Below are positions 33,407 to 41,628 of a stretch of 64,000 nt of DNA, piece by piece (within the stretch, counting starts at the first letter, position 1; the number at the start of each line of letters is the position of its first letter). The notes beneath the pieces were generated by a model. The model searched no databases. It was not told where the DNA came from and saw only the letters and a list, made by a program, of their open reading frames with translations. The translations under genes and the position numbers were made by a program. The stretch covers positions 1-64,000 of the forward strand of contig JAKSKW010000001.1 in assembly GCA_024401495.1 (NCBI GenBank). Direction: 5' to 3'. The DNA is from Paludibacteraceae bacterium (GTDB lineage: Bacteria > Bacteroidota > Bacteroidia > Bacteroidales > Paludibacteraceae).

Positions 33407-33957
33407 ATGCGAAATATTGGGAGACGAGGATAGCCGCGTCTCTTTTCATATTAATCACGGCGTTCCTTTGTTCCTGTTCCTCACATAAAGAGGATCCGTA
33501 TGAGGTGCCTTGCAACGGAGGAATCGCCAAAATCGACCATATACACGACAGTTTGAATTATCTGAAATTTATCCGTAATGATTCTTTACTATCGCAATGG
33601 AGACTTCCATATCCAGTCTACCGTTTGGATTATGGCGATTTGAATGGCGACGGGAAAGATGAAATTGCAGTGGGAGTCATAAAGGGCACCCGTTTCTTCA
33701 AGAATAAAGCCAAACGATTGTTTATCTATAACATTGACTCGCACAATCAAATCCGTCGGCTTTGGATGGGATCAAGAGCTGGAAGTGAGATAATTGATTT
33801 TCGTGTGGAGAGAGATTCCTTCCCAGCCCGCGTCATCACACAGAATGTATATGAAGAAAGAATGTACCCGGACTCTATAAGCAAAGAAAGATTAAAGGGA
33901 ATCCGATTTAAGTTAGCCGAATTTGGGCTTGAGTTTGAAAACTATGTGATTAAATAA
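33400..33957 (+). CDS. Predicted lipoprotein with an EF-hand/FG-GAP-like loop
   Basis: 185 aa. The hydrophobic signal SLFILITAFLCSCSS ends in a lipobox Cys near residue 26. A calcium-loop-like segment, DYGDLNGDGKDEIAVG (about 77-92), resembles FG-GAP/VCBS repeat units. No other family is recognised. It is 8 bases before the DUF3160 gene and belongs to that group. The N-terminal 12 residues (MLNAKYWETRIA) are encoded by a heptamer-like repeat and a GAGACG palindrome, and the start overlaps the sirtuin stop by 7 bases. The start is therefore plausible but unusual; no other in-frame start precedes the signal core. Confidence 0.65.
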   Translation: MLNAKYWETRIAASLFILITAFLCSCSSHKEDPYEVPCNGGIAKIDHIHDSLNYLKFIRNDSLLSQWRLPYPVYRLDYGDLNGDGKDEIAVGVIKGTRFFKNKAKRLFIYNIDSHNQIRRLWMGSRAGSEIIDFRVERDSFPARVITQNVYEERMYPDSISKERLKGIRFKLAEFGLEFENYVIK

Positions 33958-33965
33958 GACAAAAA

Positions 33966-36536
33966 ATGAGAAAACCATATTTAGCAAGCATCCTCGTCTC
34001 AGCGCTGACATTTGCATCATGCGGCAGCGAGACAAATACAAGCAATACAAATACAGACTCAAGATCTGATTCAATTACGGTCAGTGAAAAGCAAAATAAG
34101 GGAGGTCAAGACAGTTTGCTTATAGACGATTTAGACTACGACATGGATTTGAGCAAATTGTCGTATAACGATTTGTATCTTCTTCTCCACTACCCTTACG
34201 CGAAACATGCATTCTGGTTTAAAGAACCAGAACTAAATCATAGATATACAAATATAAGATGGTATAATGACCTCATCGACGTCACATATTATACTCAAGA
34301 TGAATACAGAATGTTGAGAGAGGACTTAGATAAAACATACTGGAAAAGATGGATTCATGACTATGACAAACTGAAAGCTGAGACAAAACTTGATCCTAAG
34401 GAAAAAGAATTCGTGACACGAGTGAGGGCACGTATGGCAGAATTGGAGAAAGAGAAACACGTCAAAGTGGACGGTGTCAATATCTGCAATCCAAATTTCA
34501 TAGTCAACAGCAATCCATCAAAAGATGCAGAATTGTTTTCATTATTGAAAAGAAACGGATTTGCCCTACAGAAGACCGACTATACACAGTTATTCCAAAT
34601 TTACGATCAGAACGACTACGATTGGATGCCAAACTATGTCACTACCGACGTCATGTTACAGTTGTTCAATCATTACAACCGTTTTGTGCTTGACGCAATC
34701 GAAGAAGAGGTAATTGTGCCAAACCTACAAAAGATGTGTGAAGGTCTTTACAAAAGATCAAAAGAGATAGCTGACACACTAAGCGACGCAAAATTAAAGG
34801 AGATTGCTGATTTTTCTACCACATATTACGCAATTGCCCTTTCTCTACTAAAAGGTGAGAAATACGACGTGCCTGAGTCTATGAAAAATCAATATGTCGC
34901 AGAATTAGAACTTATCGACGCTGCAGTTGACGAACTGTCGCCATTATTAGGCACGACAAGATATTTCAACTATAGCTTATTTAAGCCACGTGCACAATAT
35001 ACACGAACAGAAGCGAGCAAACGTTATTTTAGAGGAATGATGTGGCTGCAGTCGGCTTATCTATGTGCAGAGAACGATGGCCTAGAAAAAGCATTGTTCA
35101 TGGCAAAAGTGTATGACGACAGCGACAATGAAATCAAGGATGCAGTCAAGAATGCATTTAAGCCAATCGACTATTTGATGGGCGAGCCAAACGATGTCCC
35201 TATACTTGAGTTGGCCAGCAAATTAAATGATTGGAGTATCTTCGAATTCAAACAGTTGCTCGATCAAAACATTATGGATAAAGCATCGTCGGCAATCACC
35301 GAGGCTACCAAGGGCAAAAGTTGCATTAAGCCACAAATCCAAATCACTTGTCAGCCAAAGATCAACTTCATGCCACAACGCTATGTGCCAGATGGTGATA
35401 TCTTAAACATGATGGCAGACACAATGTTGAATGCAGAACGTGCATACCCACGTGGAGTGGATGTGTTTGATGCATTCGGAATCAAGGCCGCCAAGGCACT
35501 GAACGACACTTTCTTTACGGACAACAAAGCATGGAATAATTATGAGAAGCAAAGGAAGAAAGCAAGTGATAAATTCAGAAACTTCTCTGAGTGGAACAAG
35601 ACCGGCTACAACAAATGGCTTCAAATGTTGATGGTTTTGCAGAATCCAGACAAGAATTATCCTGGATACATGCATACCAGCAGTTGGCAATTGAAAAATC
35701 TAAATACAGCATTGGCATCTTGGTCGGAATTGAAACACAACTCTGTGCTATATACTAAACAACCTATAGCAGCAGAATGTGGTGATGGAGGAGAGGATGA
35801 ATTGCCTGAACCTATGCTTCTAGGTTATGTAGAACCTAATATAAAGTTTTGGAAGACATTAAAGGAAGCCGTATCGCAGACTTACGATTTAGCAGAAAAA
35901 TCCGGGTTTAAGGTAGACAAAGAATACGAACGTAAAAGAGAGGATGATTACATCGTTAAATCAAGAACTCTCAAAAGTGTCACTAAGCCGTTGCTTGAAA
36001 TGATAGACTTTTTTATCAAAGCAAGCGACAAGGAATTAGAAGGAAAGACTCTTACATATAAAGAATATGAGAGATTAAGATATATTGGAGGTGAAATCGA
36101 ATCACAAACACTTAGTTTGTTGTGTAATCGATGGGTATATGAAGATTGGTCAGGTCTTACAGAAGTGGATAAAAAGATTCCTGTTGTTGCAGACATCTAC
36201 ACAAGAAATGTTCCTGACTGTCAGAAGAATGGAATTTTACATACCGCGGTAGGACGAGCAAATAGAATTTATGTTACAGTTGAGATAAACGGACATTTCT
36301 ATCTCACTTGTGGAGCCACATTAAGCTATTATGAGTTTATCAATAATTCCAGACTTACTGATGAAGAATGGCAAGGAATCAACTCTAGCGTTGAATGTCC
36401 GAAGATCCCAGATTGGATGGCACCATTAATGTTAAGCTCTGATAAAAATAATTATGAAGACCATAAATATTTCACTTATGGACAATATGGGCATTGTAAT
36501 TATGTGCCTAGCTTTATGGAGCAGTTTGTTCATTAG
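33966..36536 (+). CDS. DUF3160-family lipoprotein
   Basis: 856 aa. The signal MRKPYLASILVSALTFASC ends in a lipobox, followed by a Thr/Asn/Ser-rich linker. The DUF3160 family pattern is visible as NGFALQKTDYTQLFQIYDQN, YVTTDVMLQLFNHYNRFVLDAIEEE (about 230-255), and near the C-terminus VADIYTRN, LHTAVGRANRIYVTVEING, LSYYEFINNSRLTDEEW. Function of the family is unknown; it is an exported, mostly helical protein. It is preceded by a small lipoprotein gene (8-base gap), and its last 83 bases overlap the start of a CapA-family gene. Confidence 0.82.
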   Translation: MRKPYLASILVSALTFASCGSETNTSNTNTDSRSDSITVSEKQNKGGQDSLLIDDLDYDMDLSKLSYNDLYLLLHYPYAKHAFWFKEPELNHRYTNIRWYNDLIDVTYYTQDEYRMLREDLDKTYWKRWIHDYDKLKAETKLDPKEKEFVTRVRARMAELEKEKHVKVDGVNICNPNFIVNSNPSKDAELFSLLKRNGFALQKTDYTQLFQIYDQNDYDWMPNYVTTDVMLQLFNHYNRFVLDAIEEEVIVPNLQKMCEGLYKRSKEIADTLSDAKLKEIADFSTTYYAIALSLLKGEKYDVPESMKNQYVAELELIDAAVDELSPLLGTTRYFNYSLFKPRAQYTRTEASKRYFRGMMWLQSAYLCAENDGLEKALFMAKVYDDSDNEIKDAVKNAFKPIDYLMGEPNDVPILELASKLNDWSIFEFKQLLDQNIMDKASSAITEATKGKSCIKPQIQITCQPKINFMPQRYVPDGDILNMMADTMLNAERAYPRGVDVFDAFGIKAAKALNDTFFTDNKAWNNYEKQRKKASDKFRNFSEWNKTGYNKWLQMLMVLQNPDKNYPGYMHTSSWQLKNLNTALASWSELKHNSVLYTKQPIAAECGDGGEDELPEPMLLGYVEPNIKFWKTLKEAVSQTYDLAEKSGFKVDKEYERKREDDYIVKSRTLKSVTKPLLEMIDFFIKASDKELEGKTLTYKEYERLRYIGGEIESQTLSLLCNRWVYEDWSGLTEVDKKIPVVADIYTRNVPDCQKNGILHTAVGRANRIYVTVEINGHFYLTCGATLSYYEFINNSRLTDEEWQGINSSVECPKIPDWMAPLMLSSDKNNYEDHKYFTYGQYGHCNYVPSFMEQFVH

Positions 36537-37407
36537 TGGATGCTCATCTGTAGACGGTGGGGAAATAAGCCTCGTTTTCACTGGTGACGTGATGCTCGAT
36601 CGTGGAGTGAGGCAACAGATAGAAAGGAAAGGTATCGATCATATCTTTTCTGCTGTAAAAGATTCATTCCTCGCAGCCGATGCGACGGTGATAAATCTAG
36701 AGTGTCCGTTGACTGACGTCGAGGATCCACAAGAAAAGCAATTTGTATTCAAAGCGAATGAAGAATGGGCGACGTCGTTGAAAGCCAACGGTATCACCCA
36801 TGCGTCGTTAGCTAACAACCATTCCTACGACCAAGGAAGAATCGGAATGGAGCATACGGCAAACACGTTGAAGAAAAATGGCATTATAGCGACGGGTGTT
36901 GGCGATTCCGATAGAGAACGCATAAAGCCAGTCGAGATCTCTAAAAATGGGCTAAAAACAGCCATATTCAGCAGTGTGTTGCTGCCGCTTGACAAATGGG
37001 TTCAGAAAGACGGAATGGTTGGCATCTGTAATGCCGACGCCGACGAATTAGCCAAAGCAATCACCGTCTACAAGAAGAGGAATCCAGAGAGTAAGATAAT
37101 TGTGTCACTGCATTGGGGAATTGAGTATATGAACAAGCCGACGGGAAAACAAAGGAGAGATGCCACTCTACTTGCCAAAGCGGGAGCAGACATAATCATC
37201 GGACATCACCCCCACGTCGTGCAGCAGGTGGAGGAAATCAATAAATGCACCGTCATCTATAGTCTTGGCAACTTTGTTTTTGATTCCAAAAGAGAGGAGG
37301 GGCAAAAAGGTCAAATGGCTAAAGTAACATTCAATAAAAAAGGGACAAGGTTAAAACTATATGATGTGGATATAAAGAAATGCAGACCTAAGATCAGAAG
37401 ACATTAA
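36454..37407 (+). CDS. CapA-family (PGA_cap) metallophosphatase-like lipoprotein
   Basis: 317 aa from the ATG at 36454, with alternative in-frame ATGs at 36478, 36487 and 36502. The hydrophobic signal LWSSLFISGC ends in a lipobox. The calcineurin-like CapA fold shows TGDVMLDRGV (about 43-52), INLECPLT (about 80), LANNHSYDQG (about 118), LHWGIEY (about 224) and GHHPHVVQ (about 252), i.e. all metal-binding blocks. The family is named for poly-gamma-glutamate capsule synthesis, but most members are uncharacterised. Any of the possible starts overlaps the DUF3160 coding sequence by 35-83 bases, so the two are translationally linked. Confidence 0.85.
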   Translation: MKTINISLMDNMGIVIMCLALWSSLFISGCSSVDGGEISLVFTGDVMLDRGVRQQIERKGIDHIFSAVKDSFLAADATVINLECPLTDVEDPQEKQFVFKANEEWATSLKANGITHASLANNHSYDQGRIGMEHTANTLKKNGIIATGVGDSDRERIKPVEISKNGLKTAIFSSVLLPLDKWVQKDGMVGICNADADELAKAITVYKKRNPESKIIVSLHWGIEYMNKPTGKQRRDATLLAKAGADIIIGHHPHVVQQVEEINKCTVIYSLGNFVFDSKREEGQKGQMAKVTFNKKGTRLKLYDVDIKKCRPKIRRH

Positions 37408-37451
37408 ATAGATACAAAGACGTAATTTTATCATCTCTACAAAACAAAAAC

Positions 37452-37479
37452 AGAGGCAGCATCAAACGACGCTGCCTCT
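37452..37479. terminator. Bidirectional terminator between capA and the HU gene
   Basis: AGAGGCAGC / GCTGCCTCT (37452-37460, 37471-37479) with a 10-base loop. TTATTTT follows on the plus strand and GTTTTTGTTTT on the minus strand, so it can stop both converging genes. Confidence 0.88.
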
Positions 37480-37507
37480 TATTTTGATTGCAAATGAGTA
37501 ATCTAAA

Positions 37508-37789
37508 TTACTTACCGTAACGAACTACATCTGCAAGTTCAGCTCCAGCCTTGAAGTTAACAACCTTCTTTGCCTCAGTTGTCATCTGCTCACCAGTACG
37601 AGGATTGCGGCATGTACGTGCAGGCTTCTCCTTAACCGACAATGACGCAAAACCAGTTAGATTAACTGAATCACCCTTTTTCAATGTGTCTGAAATAACA
37701 CTAATGAAAGCATCCAATGCCTTCTTGCTGTCTGTCTTAGTAAGACCAGACGCTGATGCCATAGCATCTACCAATTCTGACTTGTTCAT
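37508..37789 (-). CDS. HU-family DNA-binding protein
   Basis: 93 aa, the usual HU length. It begins MNKSELVDAMASASGLTKTDSKKALDAF and has the HU signature GFASLSVKEKPARTCRNPRTGE (about 46-67), including the DNA-intercalating Arg-Asn-Pro tip. Codon use is highly biased, as expected for an abundant nucleoid protein. A -7 box TATATTTG is seen on the minus strand at 37816-37823. HU versus IHF subunit cannot be decided from this window; similarity is closest to HU. Confidence 0.95.
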   Translation of the reverse strand: MNKSELVDAMASASGLTKTDSKKALDAFISVISDTLKKGDSVNLTGFASLSVKEKPARTCRNPRTGEQMTTEAKKVVNFKAGAELADVVRYGK

Positions 37790-37986
37790 ATCCTGATAGT
37801 TAAATTTATTTTTCTCAAATATACTTTCTTTTTTTTATAATCATACGGAATGGAGTAAAAAATTACGTCAAAATGATTATTTTATCAACAAAACATGATA
37901 AACAACATTATTTTTGCATAAATCTGCATAGATTAGTTATTTGTGATTTGCAGAGCACAAATTTTGAAAACATCAAAAACAAAAAA

Positions 37987-38010
37987 AAGAGACACCTTTC
38001 GATGTCTCTT
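37987..38010 (-). terminator. Terminator of the SusC/SusD operon
   Basis: On the minus strand, arms AAGAGACA / TGTCTCTT (37987-37994, 38003-38010) with an 8-base loop are followed by eight T residues. It begins about 20 bases after the last gene of the operon. Confidence 0.88.
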
Positions 38011-38030
38011 TCTTTATCTAAACAATCAAA

Positions 38031-39551
38031 TTACTTACAAGAATTTGAATATTTAACCACGTAATCACGTGAAGGAGTACCCCAACCTAAGAAAGGCCAA
38101 ACTCCACCATTGTTATCCTTCTTTGTGATACGAAGGTTATCCACAGCAATGTATGGCTCGTTATCGCTATTAGGCTGGTCATATGAACAGTATAGCAAAC
38201 CTACATTAGTGATAGCTCTTGCCAATCCTTGTGACAATTTTGATGCAAGACCAGCGTTCTTATCAAAGAAAGCCTGACCTGACTTGCTGTCACCAAATGC
38301 AGAGTATGGAGTTTCTCCATCTGCTGGAGTTGGAATCACACGATTATTTCTAGCACTACAAATGTAGTTTTTAGCCTGGAAATTATACTTGATCTCATCC
38401 ATTGGAATACAAACAGTAATCCACTCGCCATTTGTATGCCACTCGCTAAGTTCACTGATAGACCAATCTGAGTCTTCTGGCTTATTCCATTTAACCTCAG
38501 ATGGCTGCCAAAGTGCACAGTATGTTCTGATATCCATAGGATCCACTCCATAGAAACCAATAGCCAAAGCGTTTCCAATCATTGGTTTGTCTTTATGAAC
38601 AAGAACCTCGAACTTGATTACATAATCATTGAAAGAAGACTCACCATTAGCAATAGATTCCTCGTAAACACCGAATGGAGTTGAAGCTACTGGCTCTTCT
38701 CCAGTATCATTTGCATCACCATCTGGTTGATATGCATAAACTGTAAAGTTCTGATCCCAGAACACTGAGAAATTACCGTCAGTATTCTTAGCAGTATTCT
38801 TAACCTTTTCTACAAAATCACCCTTCTTTGAGAAATCTTCATCTGGTTTATAGCCGTTGAACTTATCCAAATAATTCTCATCATCGTTAGTGATAAGCAT
38901 ATTTGACTCGTCACGGTAAATGAAATCAGAAAGAGAAGCACCAACCTTATTCTCAAACTCGATGTTATGTCCTGGTTCAACACCCTCTGGAATATTGACC
39001 TTGATTTCATTCTTAGAAATGATCTCAATGCCGCCATCCTCAGAAGAAACCTCGATGTTGTAACCATTTCCGTCATGGAATCTTGCAGTTAGAGGAGAGA
39101 AGAATGAGTTACCTCTTACGTTCAACACTTTAGTTGCCATTTCGTTATCACACATTGAAGCACATGGTTCAGAAGCCTTAGCCATAAACTGCTTTGACTC
39201 GAATCCGTTAGGACATGATGCTGTTGTGATAAATGCAGGACTATCCTCTTCGATTCCTTCAGGAACTTGGAAAACAATCTGCTTGTCAGTCATGAATGCA
39301 GGCTGAATATCAGCAGGAATTCCCATGAAAGACATACCTGTGATATCAGAAAGATTTGATCCGTACAATATGATATAGTTACCAGAATTAGGGCCATCAG
39401 GACTCTTCTTTTCAGCACCCTTCTCCAAAAGTTCCCAACCTGTGATGTTAGGCATATTACAGTCGCAACCGCAATCTATTCTGTCGTCACAAGAAGTGGC
39501 AAACATTGAGCCTGCGATAAGACCAAATGTAAATAACTTATTATTTTTCAT
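38031..39551 (-). CDS. Surface glycan-binding lipoprotein (SusE/F, SGBP-B-like)
   Basis: 506 aa from the ATG at 39551; an upstream in-frame ATG at 39620 would add 23 residues unlike a signal peptide. MKNNKLFTFGLIAGSMFATSC is a lipoprotein signal. Residues about 30-100 look like an IPT/TIG unit (ITGWELLEKG, GNYIILYGSNLSDITGMSF) as in Bacteroidota surface glycan-binding proteins. The C-terminal half (from about 250) is beta-rich with many Trp and Tyr (WDQNFTVYAY, GEWITVCIPMDEI) and ends YIAVDNLRITKK, consistent with a glycan-binding module. As third gene of the SusC-SusD unit it should capture glycan at the surface for import. The sugar is unknown because no glycoside hydrolase is linked. Confidence 0.8.
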   Translation of the reverse strand: MKNNKLFTFGLIAGSMFATSCDDRIDCGCDCNMPNITGWELLEKGAEKKSPDGPNSGNYIILYGSNLSDITGMSFMGIPADIQPAFMTDKQIVFQVPEGIEEDSPAFITTASCPNGFESKQFMAKASEPCASMCDNEMATKVLNVRGNSFFSPLTARFHDGNGYNIEVSSEDGGIEIISKNEIKVNIPEGVEPGHNIEFENKVGASLSDFIYRDESNMLITNDDENYLDKFNGYKPDEDFSKKGDFVEKVKNTAKNTDGNFSVFWDQNFTVYAYQPDGDANDTGEEPVASTPFGVYEESIANGESSFNDYVIKFEVLVHKDKPMIGNALAIGFYGVDPMDIRTYCALWQPSEVKWNKPEDSDWSISELSEWHTNGEWITVCIPMDEIKYNFQAKNYICSARNNRVIPTPADGETPYSAFGDSKSGQAFFDKNAGLASKLSQGLARAITNVGLLYCSYDQPNSDNEPYIAVDNLRITKKDNNGGVWPFLGWGTPSRDYVVKYSNSCK

Positions 39552-39627
39552 TTTGTTTTTTTTAATATGATGTAATTGTTGCGGTATACTTTCATAAGAT
39601 TTCAACCGCAACAAATACAATTACTAA

Positions 39628-41607
39628 TTAATATGGATACTCACCATTCTTAATCTGCTCACTATAATCGTTGACCTGAGATAGTGAAGCTGTTTGAGGA
39701 ACAGATGCTGGAACTGGCAAGAAGAAAGTTAGATTATCATAATTGATCTTTCCTTCTTTAGCCTGCTCTTTCTGAGCGCTGTTGATATCATGAGCCTTAG
39801 CAGAAAGAGCGTTAATGATATACTGACGCTGATAACTGCTTAGGTTACCACGATCATCTTTCTTAGTAGCCTGATATTTCTCACCGAATGTACAAGAACG
39901 GTCCTGCTCCTTGATATACTGAACTGCCTTAGCTGGATCACGATAATAAAGTCTCTTGATATCCAACCAGTTCTGGTTCTCCAATGCAAACTCATGGCGA
40001 CGCTCAAGCATCAAGTCGTATGTCAAATTCCAACTCTCACAAGATGCCTCGATAGAAACTTGTTTACCATCAGGATCATCTACGACAGCCTTACCTGTAT
40101 ACATCTTCTCAACATACTCATCTGGCATACAGAACGCAATCTTAGTGATTGCAGGCAAACCAGCACGTGCACGAACTGTGTTAACATACTCAATACCTTC
40201 CTCTGTCTCTTTTTCAACATCTGATGCATTGATACCCATCTTTGCCTCTGCAGCCAAAAGATATACATCAGACAAACGAAGCAATGGAATTGTCAAGTCG
40301 ATAGAGAATGGAGAATCCAATGGTTTTACAGAGTAAACGAACTTACGGCAGTGGTTGAATACCGCTGACATTGGCTCATTTCCGTAAATTGGAGCAAGTT
40401 CTTCTCTGTCTTCAGTTGGTTTCAACGACTTTCCTGGATTCAAGAAGTAATAGTATTTGCTTCCATCGTTCAAAGTGTAAGCCAAATCTGTCTTTCCATC
40501 GTATACATCGATATCCGATAGGTCAGAAGCAGACTCTGAACCCTTGTACTCTGAAATTCCTGCATTAGTACCGAAGTAATATGATGTTGCTCTCAAACGA
40601 GCATCACTAACCTCAAATGACTTAAGCAAAGAGAATGTCAAACCTTTCTCACCACCGTATGCATCACCACCGGCTGCCAACTTCTTACTTCTTGCGAACT
40701 GGATCTGACGAGAACATCCCTGAGCGTATACACCCTGCTCGAATCTCAAAGCGAACAAAATCTCTGAGCTTGTTGATCCTGGCTGGAACATCTCATCAAA
40801 GCCATAGTCCAACTCCTTACCTGCATATTTGAATGTAGTATCAGCGAACTCTAAAGCCTTTCCATAGTAATAATCTGGGTTATCACACTTGTAAGATCCT
40901 GGTTCATCCAAATCTGCCTGGCAAGACGCCATTGTAACATAAAGCTTAGTCAACATACCTGCTGCAGAAGCCTTATATACACGGAAATCAGGCTGACGGT
41001 CACTAGGAAGCAATGACAAGGCTTCCATCCAATCCTTCTCAATCAAAGTATACAAGGACTTTCTATCAGCTTTTGTGATCTGTGGTGCAAAATCGTTAGC
41101 AACATCCTTATTGTTGTCAAGAACGATTGGTGTTGCACCCCAGTACTCAGCCAAATAGAAGTATGCCATACCTCTGAACATCTTAGCCTCACCAACTACC
41201 TTTCTGATAATATCCTGTGAAACACCGTTTTTCTCAGCAATAGCAGGAACGTCATTGATGATATGATTACACTTTGCAATCACAGAATACAAAGAAGTAT
41301 AACCATTAGCGATATGAGAGTTGTTATTTGTAAATTCCATAAAGTGGAACTGACCCTCATCGGCATAGTTGTGATAAACATTACCTGAATAAAGTTCACC
41401 TACGCACCATGAGAACTTGTCATCGAAACCGTTCCAAGTCAAAGGTCCGTAAATCTGTGTTGTATAATCGTCAACCTTCGCATCTGTGTTCAAGAACTCT
41501 TCCAAAAGGTATGAATCCTGAGGATCACGAGTCAAGAAATCCTCACACGAAGAGAAAAGCGACATTGCTCCAAATAAAAGAGCGACTGATTTATAAATTG
41601 CTTTCAT
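39628..41607 (-). CDS. RagB/SusD-family outer-membrane lipoprotein
   Basis: 659 aa. A short lipoprotein signal MKAIYKSVALLFGAMSLFSSC is followed by EDFLTRDPQDS, a typical SusD N-terminus. The TPR-like helices (YLAEYWGATPIVL near residue 152, ASAAGMLTKLYV) and the C-terminal RRHEFALENQNWLDIKRL (near 540) are family hallmarks. SusD caps the SusC barrel like a lid and delivers bound oligosaccharide. It starts 22 bases after the susC-like gene. It is somewhat longer than typical SusD (about 550-620). Confidence 0.96.
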   Translation of the reverse strand: MKAIYKSVALLFGAMSLFSSCEDFLTRDPQDSYLLEEFLNTDAKVDDYTTQIYGPLTWNGFDDKFSWCVGELYSGNVYHNYADEGQFHFMEFTNNNSHIANGYTSLYSVIAKCNHIINDVPAIAEKNGVSQDIIRKVVGEAKMFRGMAYFYLAEYWGATPIVLDNNKDVANDFAPQITKADRKSLYTLIEKDWMEALSLLPSDRQPDFRVYKASAAGMLTKLYVTMASCQADLDEPGSYKCDNPDYYYGKALEFADTTFKYAGKELDYGFDEMFQPGSTSSEILFALRFEQGVYAQGCSRQIQFARSKKLAAGGDAYGGEKGLTFSLLKSFEVSDARLRATSYYFGTNAGISEYKGSESASDLSDIDVYDGKTDLAYTLNDGSKYYYFLNPGKSLKPTEDREELAPIYGNEPMSAVFNHCRKFVYSVKPLDSPFSIDLTIPLLRLSDVYLLAAEAKMGINASDVEKETEEGIEYVNTVRARAGLPAITKIAFCMPDEYVEKMYTGKAVVDDPDGKQVSIEASCESWNLTYDLMLERRHEFALENQNWLDIKRLYYRDPAKAVQYIKEQDRSCTFGEKYQATKKDDRGNLSSYQRQYIINALSAKAHDINSAQKEQAKEGKINYDNLTFFLPVPASVPQTASLSQVNDYSEQIKNGEYPY

Positions 41608-41628
41608 AATTTTTCTCTTGCATTACAA

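Noticed and set aside
37873..38064. 63-codon plus-strand frame between HU and the SusC/SusD operon
   Set aside because: Low-complexity A/T-rich sequence that runs through the terminator hairpin at 37987-38010.
39552..39620. 23-residue extension of the glycan-binding lipoprotein
   Set aside because: The extension is not signal-like, while the ATG at 39551 is followed directly by a lipoprotein signal.
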